From positions 1 to 5,216 of the forward strand of contig DFOV01000375.1 in assembly GCA_002376965.1 (NCBI GenBank): 5,216 nt of DNA, written 5' to 3'. Each line of letters begins with the position of its first letter. Positions within the stretch are counted from its first letter, which is position 1. Of the stretch, positions 1 to 5,216 are shown piece by piece. The position numbers and the translations under genes were made by a program. This DNA is from Gammaproteobacteria bacterium UBA3532. GTDB taxonomy: Bacteria > Pseudomonadota > Gammaproteobacteria > Enterobacterales > UBA3532. The notes under the pieces were generated by a model. It was given only the letters and a program-made list of their open reading frames with translations. It was not told the origin of the DNA and did not search any database.

Positions 1-71
1 TTCTGTTGGCCAAGCCAAAATCCAATGCCTAAGGCGGCGACGATAAGACAAAATATAAGTAGTTTTTTCAT
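1..71 (-). CDS. 5' end of an unidentified gene with a signal-anchor-like N-terminus (partial)
   Basis: The minus strand opens with ATG at 71-69 and stays open to the window edge, giving 23 complete codons. The visible start reads MKKLLIFCLIVAALGIGFW followed by LGQQ: two lysines, then an uninterrupted hydrophobic stretch at residues 4-20. This is typical of an uncleaved signal anchor or a signal peptide. Cys8 is not in a convincing lipobox, so a lipoprotein is not supported. A good ribosome binding site, AAGGGA (minus-strand reading of 80-85), lies 8 nt before the ATG and supports this start. The gene is divergent from murI with 146 bp between the two starts. The rest of the protein lies outside the window, so no function can be given; only export or membrane insertion is inferred. 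Confidence 0.6.
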   Translation of the reverse strand, partial: MKKLLIFCLIVAALGIGFWLGQQ

Positions 72-159
72 TAGGAAATTCCCTTTGAACCTCTCATTCT
101 TATTTCATGGGTAAGTCTGGCATATAGACTTGTGAATCCGCAAGTTGCTTCTCAGCCCA

Positions 160-188
160 TTGCACACCAATCAACACCAACATAAAAT
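160..188 (+). promoter_or_regulatory. possible sigma-70 promoter for murI
   Basis: TTGCAC (160-165) and TAAAAT (183-188) are separated by 17 nt. The -10 matches the consensus at five of six positions, the -35 at only three of six. The site lies 29 nt before the TTG start of murI in the divergent intergenic region 72-217, where a promoter for murI is expected because the gene to the left points the other way. This is a pattern match only; I see no clear operator nearby. Confidence 0.35.
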
Positions 189-217
189 ATCCAAACTATT
201 TTAGCTGGTGGCAATGA

Positions 218-1021
218 TTGAAAGACTATATTGGCATATTCGATTCCGGCGTGGGCGGGCTTTCGTTGTATCGTTGGATACACCAGCGTCTGCCTGACGA
301 GCATTATCTTTATTTCGCTGACTCTAAATATGCGCCCTATGGCGATAAGCCGCTAGCGATGGTGTATCAGCGTTGCGCTTGGATATGTCAGTATTTTATT
401 GAACGAGGCGCGAAAGCCATTGTGATTGCCTGTAATACGGCGACTGCTGCTTGTGTTAATGAACTACGCCAAGAATTTTCGTTGCCTATTATCGCCGTTG
501 AACCTGCTGTTAAGGTGGCCGTCGAATTAGCGGATAGTAGAGCCGTTGGTGTATTAGCAACAGAAAACACCATCGCCAGCGAGCGCTTTCGGCGTTTGGT
601 TGAAGAGAACAGTCGCGGTAAAGATGTTTATATGCAAGCTTGTCCAGGTCTGGTTGAACTGATTGAAGCTGGTATGGCCGGAATGCCTCCGCTGCGCGAG
701 CGCCTCAAGCAATTACTAGCACCGCTGATCGAACGAGATATAGACACTCTGGTTTTAGGTTGCACTCATTATCCTTTTGTTTTGCAGGATATTGCCGCTT
801 TGGCTCCTGGATTGACCATTGTTGAGCCAGGAGAAGCGGTAGCTCGCCAGCTCGAAAGGCAGCTTATCGTGTTTGGGTTGCGTCAACCATCACCGGAGCA
901 GGGAGTAACCCAGTTTGTAACGACGGGAAATGCCGACCATGTCGCCAATATCAGTTCCAATCTTTTGGCTTACCAGCATAGTTACACCTTTATTGATGAC
1001 GATATGAAGGAGTCATTTTGA
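218..1021 (+). CDS. murI: glutamate racemase
   Basis: MurI interconverts L- and D-glutamate in the cytoplasm without a cofactor and supplies D-glutamate to MurD for the peptidoglycan stem peptide. The 267-residue length is normal for the family. Visible motifs are the N-terminal FDSGVGG (residues 8-14, with catalytic-site Asp9 and Ser10), the YFADSKYAPYG segment (32-42), the first catalytic cysteine in ACNTATAA (Cys72), and the second in LGCTHYP (Cys182, with His184). Both cysteines of the two-base mechanism are therefore present. The start is TTG at 218: an in-frame TGA lies immediately before it (215-217), and the family's N-terminus begins within a few residues. A GGTGG at 207-211 is a plausible weak ribosome binding site. 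An ATG at 214 is out of frame. The gene is followed without a gap by the membrane-protein gene, so the two are probably co-transcribed. Confidence 0.97.
   Translation: MKDYIGIFDSGVGGLSLYRWIHQRLPDEHYLYFADSKYAPYGDKPLAMVYQRCAWICQYFIERGAKAIVIACNTATAACVNELRQEFSLPIIAVEPAVKVAVELADSRAVGVLATENTIASERFRRLVEENSRGKDVYMQACPGLVELIEAGMAGMPPLRERLKQLLAPLIERDIDTLVLGCTHYPFVLQDIAALAPGLTIVEPGEAVARQLERQLIVFGLRQPSPEQGVTQFVTTGNADHVANISSNLLAYQHSYTFIDDDMKESF
1007..1012 (+). promoter_or_regulatory. ribosome binding site fixing a TTG start
   Basis: AAGGAG lies inside the last codons of murI, 5 nt before the TTG at 1018. It is the strongest Shine-Dalgarno match on the plus strand of the window. It is the main reason to start the downstream gene at TTG 1018 rather than at the next in-frame ATG (1078), and it points to translational coupling with murI. 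Confidence 0.8.
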
Positions 1022-2310
1022 GAGTTGACCTGCAGCTATTCCATGCTTTGATAAAAGCACCATTTAGCCTATGTCGCATGCGAACGAAATCACTTCAGGC
1101 GATGGGATTTTATTTGGCTACGGCATTCGGCGTTTTCGGTTTGGTGTCGTGGCTGGCGATTCTTAATCAAGAGGTGATGTTTCAGTGGTTTCTCGACTAT
1201 CTATTCCCGCAAGACTGGCATTGGGCTTTAGGCAAGATCGTTGATAAATTTTTCGAAAGTCAGGCCAAAACTATTTTAAGCAGCATGATATTAAGTGGAG
1301 CATTGGTCGCCGCTTCGATCATCTTGTTTCCCTTGAAGGAATACTACTCAGCTGCTTTTGAGAGAGAAGGGCGCTACGACAACGGGCCGTTGGAGGAGTT
1401 TTCACTTATTCAACAGGGAATAGAAGAGGCTAAGTTGCTGTTTCTATACTTAACCGTGCAGGCTGTAGTGGTTTGGATTGGCTACTATCCGTTTTCCGCA
1501 ACGCAATGGATAGCGATGACGCTTAGCACCATTTTCCTGTTTGCCTCTTTTGGGTTAGATTTAATAGCGCCAACGCTGCAACGTCATCGCATTTCCTATG
1601 CGTTGATGATCAAAGTGCTACTCAAGCATCCGTGGTTGACCATGGGTTTTGGCATGTTGTTCACTGCACCAACATTGCTATTGGGTAATTATATTTTAAC
1701 GTTAGAGTCGTTGACCTTGATTGAAACGGCGTCGATTCTATTTGGGGTGAATATTATTGCGTTGACTCTGGCTGTGCCAGTCGGCACCCATATAGCCAGT
1801 TTAGTGTTGGATGAGGCTAGAAATACAACGCGACCAACACCACGAAATCGCGCCATCGCCTATGCTACATTAACTGTTTTACTCTGTGTGTTCTCAACGC
1901 TGCATAGCTTTTTCATCATGAGCCTGCATCACAAAAGCCAAGTGCTAAAGTGTAATTACAGTATTGACTGGGATACTTTCGATGTCGACTTTCCAGGGTT
2001 TAAAGCGTTCTTTAAAGAAAACAAGAAAGTTCAAATATCCTTCGTGCTAAATATCGCTAACCCAACGGAATTTGATGTAGTAATCGAAGAAAGCCAGTTG
2101 TTTATTCGTAACGATGGCAAAGAAGTGTCGGTTATTGATATGCCTGATCTGGCGGTTTCCTCACGCAGCGTTGCAGCGGTTCCTGTTAAGTTCGATGCAC
2201 AGGTCGATTTTTCGTCGATACCAGATTTCAAAAAGCTACTTAAGAACTGGGAAATGCAACTGGAGTATGAGGTGGCACCTGGGATTCCGATGATTGTGTC
2301 GGTGCTTTAG
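1018..2310 (+). CDS. multi-pass inner-membrane protein with C-terminal LEA-2/WHy-like domain
   Basis: I do not recognise a named gene. The 430-residue product has about seven hydrophobic segments, near residues 31-50, 86-105, 140-158, 163-185, 205-222, 236-258 and 280-302. Basic residues cluster before segment 1 and in the loops at 106-139, 186-204 and 259-279. By the positive-inside rule this puts the N-terminus in the cytoplasm and residues 303-430 in the periplasm. The layout of segments 2-6, with a basic loop followed by a KHPWLTMGFG-type stretch (203-212), faintly recalls the EI24/CysZ family; this is a weak inference. The C-terminal part (about 310-430) is beta-rich and contains NIANPTEFDVVIEESQL (345-361) followed by a short strand pattern, which resembles LEA-2/WHy domains. 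The start is TTG 1018, supported by AAGGAG at 1007-1012. TTG and the murI stop overlap as TTGA, indicating an operon. The 3' end overlaps the convergent DUF971 gene by 4 bp. Confidence 0.85.
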   Translation: MRVDLQLFHALIKAPFSLCRMRTKSLQAMGFYLATAFGVFGLVSWLAILNQEVMFQWFLDYLFPQDWHWALGKIVDKFFESQAKTILSSMILSGALVAASIILFPLKEYYSAAFEREGRYDNGPLEEFSLIQQGIEEAKLLFLYLTVQAVVVWIGYYPFSATQWIAMTLSTIFLFASFGLDLIAPTLQRHRISYALMIKVLLKHPWLTMGFGMLFTAPTLLLGNYILTLESLTLIETASILFGVNIIALTLAVPVGTHIASLVLDEARNTTRPTPRNRAIAYATLTVLLCVFSTLHSFFIMSLHHKSQVLKCNYSIDWDTFDVDFPGFKAFFKENKKVQISFVLNIANPTEFDVVIEESQLFIRNDGKEVSVIDMPDLAVSSRSVAAVPVKFDAQVDFSSIPDFKKLLKNWEMQLEYEVAPGIPMIVSVL

Positions 2311-2675
2311 TTTCCAGCACTTGGATCAAACACCCCTACACCCGTATTTTGCTGCTTGAGATTGTTTTGATACATCGCCCAGTTCTTATCGAAATCTTGC
2401 CCTAGTTCGTATAAAAACTCCCAAGTGTATATGCCGGAGTCGTGGCCGTCGTCGAAGACTATTTTTATAGCATAGTGCCCAGCGGGTATCACTTGCTTGA
2501 TGGAAACCTCTTGCTTATTGACCACCAGTTTCATCGGTTCGTTGCCATGGCCACGTACTTCAGCTGATGGTGAAAAGACGCGCAAGTATTCATAAGAAAG
2601 GTTGAAGTGCTGGTCGTCGAATACAATTTCTAAAACGCGGGACTTCTGGTGTAGCTTGATGTCAGTGGGCGTCAT
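2307..2675 (-). CDS. DUF971 domain protein (GBBH-like N-terminal domain)
   Basis: This 122-residue protein is essentially a single DUF971 domain. The signatures are LRVFSPSAEVRGHG (31-44) and the C-terminal block AGHYAIKIVFDDGHDSGIYT (65-84) continuing into WEFLYELG (85-92). The same fold forms the N-terminal domain of gamma-butyrobetaine hydroxylase and is found attached to Mrp/HCF101-type iron-sulfur carriers. Those oxygenase domains use cysteines to bind zinc; this protein has no cysteine at all, so that zinc site is absent. No activity is established for the stand-alone form. The ATG at 2675 is supported by AAGGA (minus-strand reading of 2685-2689) 9 nt upstream. It follows hslU on the same strand, as in Pseudomonas, after a 179-bp gap filled mostly by a palindromic element. 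Its stop overlaps the convergent membrane-protein gene (2307-2310). Confidence 0.92.
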   Translation of the reverse strand: MTPTDIKLHQKSRVLEIVFDDQHFNLSYEYLRVFSPSAEVRGHGNEPMKLVVNKQEVSIKQVIPAGHYAIKIVFDDGHDSGIYTWEFLYELGQDFDKNWAMYQNNLKQQNTGVGVFDPSAGN

Positions 2676-2706
2676 AGGGTGAGATCCTTGGAATGTAGGG
2701 TAATGT

Positions 2707-2828
2707 ATTATCGCTGATTAGCTGGATATTTCTGGAGCAAATATCTGCTGCATGGATGCAGCAGTTAAGCCATCAGGGATGATTTCACGGCGCTTTGCGC
2801 AAGAAACATCCGGCTAATCAGCGATAAT
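2707..2828. repeat. 122-bp palindromic element with 21-bp inverted ends and internal hairpins
   Basis: The left arm (2707-2727) and right arm (2808-2828) are inverted copies: the outer 16 bp, ATTATCGCTGATTAGC, are perfect, then one mismatch (2723/2812), then four more matching pairs. The 80 bp between the arms is itself full of small inverted repeats: GATATTT/AAATATC (2725-2731 and 2739-2745), CTGCTGCAT/ATGCAGCAG (2745-2753 and 2756-2764), CATC/GATG (2771-2774 and 2778-2781) and GCGC/GCGC (2790-2793 and 2797-2800). The element fills most of the gap between hslU and the DUF971 gene and would be transcribed if the two are in one mRNA. Size and architecture resemble ERIC- or Correia-type dispersed repeats or a small MITE. 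No target-site duplication is obvious, and there is no U-tract for a standard terminator. It could instead be a fixed 3'-UTR structure. Confidence 0.7.
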
Positions 2829-2854
2829 CTGTTTAACGTGGTTGGGGAGGAAGA

Positions 2855-4186
2855 CTACAAAATAAAGCGGCTGAGATCTTCGTCTTCTACCAAGTCTTCG
2901 AGGCTGTCATCAACATAAGCTTTGTCGATCGCAACATGCGCACCGCTTTCCATATCACATGCTTCGAAAGATATTTTTTCCAGCAGCTTTTCCATCACGG
3001 TATGCAGTCGGCGAGCACCTATGTTTTCTGTTTTGTCATTCACTTGCCATGCCAGCTCGGCAATGCGGCGAATGCCATCTTCAGCAAAGCTAAGCTCTAC
3101 GCCTTCAGCAGCCAGCAAGGCTTTGTACTGGGTGGTGAGCGACGCATCTGGCTCGGTGAGAATGCGCACAAAATCGTCTGGGCCTAGCGCATTTAGCTCG
3201 ACGCGTATTGGTAAGCGGCCTTGTAATTCGGGAATCAAATCAGACGGTTTGGCCAAATGAAATGCGCCAGAGGCAATAAACAAAATGTGATCGGTTTTGA
3301 CCATGCCATGCTTGGTCGAAACTGTGCTGCCTTCAACTAGCGGCAGCAGATCACGTTGCACACCTTCACGAGAAACATCGGGCGAGCCGTTTTCACTACG
3401 CTTGCATACCTTGTCTATTTCATCGATAAAGACGATACCGTTTTGCTCTACGGACTCGAGAGCTTTGGCTTTTAGATCATCTTGGTTGATCAGCTTTTCT
3501 GCTTCTTCTTCCGCTAACTTTTTCAGGGCGTCTTTTACTCGCAGTTTCTTTTTCTGCGTTTCTCCACTGCCCATGTTTTGAAACATGTTTTGCAGTTGGC
3601 TGGTCATATCTTCCATGCCCGGAGGGGCCATGATTTCAACGCCGACTTTGGGAGCTGCAACACGGATCTCAATCTCTTTGTCGTCCAAGTCACCTTCGCG
3701 TATTTTCTTGCGGAAAATTTGGCGGGTCTTGTTATCCGTATCTGAGCTGTCTTCTTCTTCAAACCCCGACTTGGCTGGCGGGAGTAGGGCGTCCAGCACC
3801 CGTTCTTCGGCTCGATCTTCTGCGATGTGGCGCACGCGTTTGACTTCGCTTTCACGGATCATTTTTACCGCGCTATCCATCAAATCGCGAACGATGGAGT
3901 CGACATCGCGACCAACATAGCCCACTTCGGTAAACTTGGTTGCTTCAACTTTGATAAAAGGCGCATTGGCCAGCTTAGCCAAGCGGCGAGCAATTTCTGT
4001 TTTACCAACGCCAGTGGGGCCAATCATCAAAATGTTTTTAGGCGTGATTTCATTGCGAAGCTCGTCTTCGACTTGCATACGCCGCCAGCGGTTGCGCAGT
4101 GCCAAGGCTACAGCGCGCTTGGCTGTGCTTTGTCCGATAATGTGTTTATCCAACTCGTGGACAATTTCTCTAGGTGTCATAGACAT
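2855..4186 (-). CDS. hslU: HslU, ATPase and unfoldase subunit of the HslVU protease
   Basis: HslU (ClpY) forms hexameric AAA+ rings in the cytoplasm that unfold substrates and feed them to the HslV peptidase. The 443-residue length matches the family. Visible features are the N-terminal [17 protein letters not shown] (3-19), Walker A GPTGVGKT (56-63), pore loop GYVG (89-92), the charged intermediate domain (roughly 110-240, including the acidic stretch near 142-151), Walker B IVFIDEID (251-258), GRLPIRVEL with the arginine-finger candidate (323-331), sensor-2 GARR (390-393) and the conserved C-terminal EDLSRFIL (436-443), which docks between HslV subunits and activates them. All key residues are intact. 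ATG 4186 is chosen over the ATG two codons later because homologues begin MS(E)MTPRE and AAGGAG (minus-strand reading of 4197-4202) lies 10 nt upstream. The start is 14 nt after the hslV stop. Long open frames on the opposite strand are shadows of this gene. Confidence 0.98.
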   Translation of the reverse strand: MSMTPREIVHELDKHIIGQSTAKRAVALALRNRWRRMQVEDELRNEITPKNILMIGPTGVGKTEIARRLAKLANAPFIKVEATKFTEVGYVGRDVDSIVRDLMDSAVKMIRESEVKRVRHIAEDRAEERVLDALLPPAKSGFEEEDSSDTDNKTRQIFRKKIREGDLDDKEIEIRVAAPKVGVEIMAPPGMEDMTSQLQNMFQNMGSGETQKKKLRVKDALKKLAEEEAEKLINQDDLKAKALESVEQNGIVFIDEIDKVCKRSENGSPDVSREGVQRDLLPLVEGSTVSTKHGMVKTDHILFIASGAFHLAKPSDLIPELQGRLPIRVELNALGPDDFVRILTEPDASLTTQYKALLAAEGVELSFAEDGIRRIAELAWQVNDKTENIGARRLHTVMEKLLEKISFEACDMESGAHVAIDKAYVDDSLEDLVEDEDLSRFIL

Positions 4187-4196
4187 AATTCATTCA

Positions 4197-4202
4197 CTCC
4201 TT
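4197..4202 (-). promoter_or_regulatory. hslU ribosome binding site overlapping the hslV stop codon
   Basis: On the minus strand AAGGAG spans 4202-4197 and shares two bases with the hslV TAA (4203-4201). Ribosomes finishing hslV therefore stop directly on the hslU initiation region, which suggests coupled synthesis of the two subunits. Confidence 0.75.
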
Positions 4203-4743
4203 ATTCTGCTTTGAGTGACTCAATAGTGAGATTACGGTTGGTATAAATACAGATATCAGCAGCGATATTTAAGCTGCTTTCAACGATTTCACGAGCAGAT
4301 AATTCTGTATTATCGATCAATGCACGCGCGGCAGATTGAGCAAAGGGGCCGCCTGAACCTATGGCGATCAGGCTGCCTTCCGGCTCGATGACATCGCCGT
4401 TACCGGTAATGATCAGGGACGCGTTCTTATCGGCCACGGCCAGTAAGGCTTCTAAGCGGCGCAGTGCGCGATCGGTGCGCCAATCTTTGGCCAGCTCAAC
4501 AGCTGCGCGCACTAAGTGGCCCTGATACATTTCAAGCTTTTGCTCGAAGCGTTCGAACAGGGTAAATGCATCGGCTGTACCGCCTGCAAATCCGGCGATA
4601 ACTTTGCCTTGGTAGAGTCGACGAACTTTGCGGGCATTGCCCTTCATAACGGTGTTACCCAGGGTAACTTGTCCGTCGCCGCCAATAACGACTTCATCGC
4701 CACGGCGTACTGATACTATGGTGGTTCCGCGATATTGTTCCAA
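4201..4743 (-). CDS. hslV: HslV, peptidase subunit of the HslVU protease
   Basis: HslV (ClpQ) is a proteasome-beta-like threonine peptidase that forms a double hexamer capped by HslU. The sequence is MEQYRG followed by TTIVSVRR, so the catalytic N-terminal threonine is Thr7 and a six-residue propeptide must be removed, rather than only the initiator Met as in E. coli. Other active-site residues are present: GGDGQ with Asp23 (Asp17 of the mature protein), Lys39 (Lys33 mature) and the IGSGGP loop. [18 protein letters not shown] and [16 protein letters not shown] are near-identical to enterobacterial HslV. The start is TTG at 4743: an in-frame TAA lies at 4752-4750 and no ATG or GTG comes between them. 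The ribosome binding site is weak, GGA 9 nt upstream. A sigma-32-type promoter lies about 110 nt upstream. The 180-residue length is normal. Confidence 0.97.
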   Translation of the reverse strand: MEQYRGTTIVSVRRGDEVVIGGDGQVTLGNTVMKGNARKVRRLYQGKVIAGFAGGTADAFTLFERFEQKLEMYQGHLVRAAVELAKDWRTDRALRRLEALLAVADKNASLIITGNGDVIEPEGSLIAIGSGGPFAQSAARALIDNTELSAREIVESSLNIAADICIYTNRNLTIESLKAE

Positions 4744-4849
4744 TGTTTTTTATCCGATAATGTGGGGTTGATTTTACATGCAGAGATGACGCAGACGGGC
4801 GATCAAGTTGACGAGGAATGCGGGTATCAACATGTTTTCTTGGAAAAGT

Positions 4850-4877
4850 AGATGGGGTTGAACGCAGACATTTCAAC
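4850..4877 (-). promoter_or_regulatory. heat-shock (sigma-32) promoter for hslVU
   Basis: Read on the minus strand, GTTGAAA (4877-4871), a 13-nt spacer (4870-4858) and CCCCATCT (4857-4850) match the enterobacterial sigma-32 consensus CTTGAAA-N13-CCCCATNT at all but one defined base. Transcription would begin near 4842, giving a leader of about 100 nt before the hslV TTG. HslVU is a known heat-shock operon in E. coli, so motif and context agree. The -35 and -10 lie on the two arms of a perfect 9-bp inverted repeat (4854-4862 and 4872-4880). Confidence 0.85.
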
Positions 4878-4879
4878 CC

Positions 4880-4897
4880 CAGCGAATGCAGTCGCTG
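4880..4897 (-). other. small hairpin just after the ftsN stop
   Basis: CAGCGA (4880-4885) and TCGCTG (4892-4897) form a perfect 6-bp stem with a 6-nt loop, 7 nt downstream of the ftsN stop on the minus strand. No run of T follows, so it is not a standard intrinsic terminator. Some ftsN transcripts may therefore read through into hslV. The remaining leader down to 4744 shows no other gene. Confidence 0.3.
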
Positions 4898-4904
4898 ACA
4901 AAAA

Positions 4905-5216
4905 CTACCAGATACGACAGCCTTCAATTTTATTGTCTTGAAGAAGATGGCGATCACGGTCGGCACTGCGTTTGCCTTGGTAAGGGCCAAGTACCACGCG
5001 ATACCATAATCCATTTTTGCCTTCGGTTTCTCTGACTTCGGCTTGAAGACCGGTGAAAGCTATACGGGCTTCCAACTGCTCAGCCTGATCGCGTTTGCGA
5101 AAAGAGCCGCACTGCATGATGTATTCTTTCAGTGGGCGACTGGCTACTGGATCGACTTCTACCTCTACCTCGCGTTCCTTCAGTTCTTCAGGAAAGGTCC
5201 ATTGTGGTTCGGCGGG
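4905..5216 (-). CDS. ftsN: FtsN-like cell division protein, C-terminal SPOR domain (partial)
   Basis: The frame is open from the window edge (5216) to TAG at 4907-4905, giving the last 103 residues. The first 30 or so are acidic and Pro/Glu-rich linker; the rest is a SPOR domain beginning YIMQCGSF and continuing through LEARIAFTGLQAEV and WYRVVLGPYQGK to the final CRIW. SPOR domains bind denuded septal peptidoglycan; FtsN is a single-pass inner-membrane protein that triggers septal synthesis. Assignment as ftsN rests on close similarity to the E. coli FtsN C-terminus (MVQCGSFRG, VVIGPVKGK) and on its place directly before hslV, as in E. coli and Pseudomonas. Two cysteines, in QCGSF and EGCRIW, correspond to the disulfide pair of E. 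coli FtsN. An internal ATG at 5117 lies inside the domain and is not the start. The N-terminal membrane segment is outside the window. Confidence 0.9.
   Translation of the reverse strand, partial: PAEPQWTFPEELKEREVEVEVDPVASRPLKEYIMQCGSFRKRDQAEQLEARIAFTGLQAEVRETEGKNGLWYRVVLGPYQGKRSADRDRHLLQDNKIEGCRIW

Noticed and set aside
2707..2837. Integron attC site at the palindromic element
   Set aside because: GTTTAAC at 2831-2837 fits one half of the attC core, but there is no matching site at the other end, no integrase and no cassette.
3585..4246. Long open frames on the plus strand across hslU (3585-3920 and 3827-4246)
   Set aside because: They lie fully or almost fully opposite a clearly functional hslU/hslV, have no recognisable domains and are explained by codon bias of the real genes.
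4133..4764. 12-bp direct repeat TCCGATAATGTG at 4133-4144 and 4753-4764
   Set aside because: About one such match is expected by chance in a window this long, and one copy is constrained by hslU coding.
4854..4880. 9-bp perfect hairpin read as an ftsN terminator
   Set aside because: No T-run directly follows on the minus strand, and the same bases are better explained as a sigma-32 promoter.
4694..5014. 106-codon minus-strand frame spanning the ftsN end, the promoter and the hslV start
   Set aside because: It is out of frame with both ftsN and hslV, covers the sigma-32 promoter and shows no domain; the SPOR frame in the same region is clearly the real one.
1..5216. CRISPR array, tRNA, rRNA, insertion sequence or defence system
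   Set aside because: No spaced direct repeats, RNA-gene signatures, transposase or known defence domains are visible; the window is almost fully occupied by housekeeping genes.

Overview
The window holds two convergent gene groups from what looks like a gammaproteobacterium. The evidence is the order ftsN-hslV-hslU-DUF971, which matches Pseudomonas and its relatives, together with Escherichia-like HslU, HslV and FtsN sequences. Base composition looks close to balanced, lower in G+C than typical Pseudomonas, so a marine or Cellvibrio-like relative is a reasonable guess. The species cannot be fixed from this sequence.

Plus strand, left half: after a short divergent intergenic region, murI (glutamate racemase, D-glutamate for peptidoglycan) is followed by a 430-residue gene whose TTG start overlaps the murI stop. 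That second gene encodes a protein with about seven membrane segments and a C-terminal domain resembling LEA-2/WHy, predicted to lie in the periplasm. Its function is unknown. At the far left edge, a minus-strand gene starts and runs out of the window; only a signal-anchor-like N-terminus is visible.

Minus strand, right half, read right to left: the 3' end of ftsN (periplasmic SPOR domain of the divisome protein), then a 161-bp gap with a very good match to a heat-shock sigma-32 promoter, then hslV and hslU (the HslVU ATP-dependent protease, coupled with a 14-nt gap). A 179-bp gap follows, containing a 122-bp palindromic element with near-perfect 21-bp inverted ends and several internal hairpins. 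Last comes a small DUF971 gene, which overlaps the end of the membrane-protein gene tail to tail by 4 bp.

Most of the window is conserved housekeeping sequence. The points that stand out are the palindromic element after hslU, the multi-pass/WHy protein coupled to murI, the clear heat-shock promoter, and the use of TTG as start codon in three of the five complete genes. I see no CRISPR array, tRNA, rRNA, transposase or defence system.
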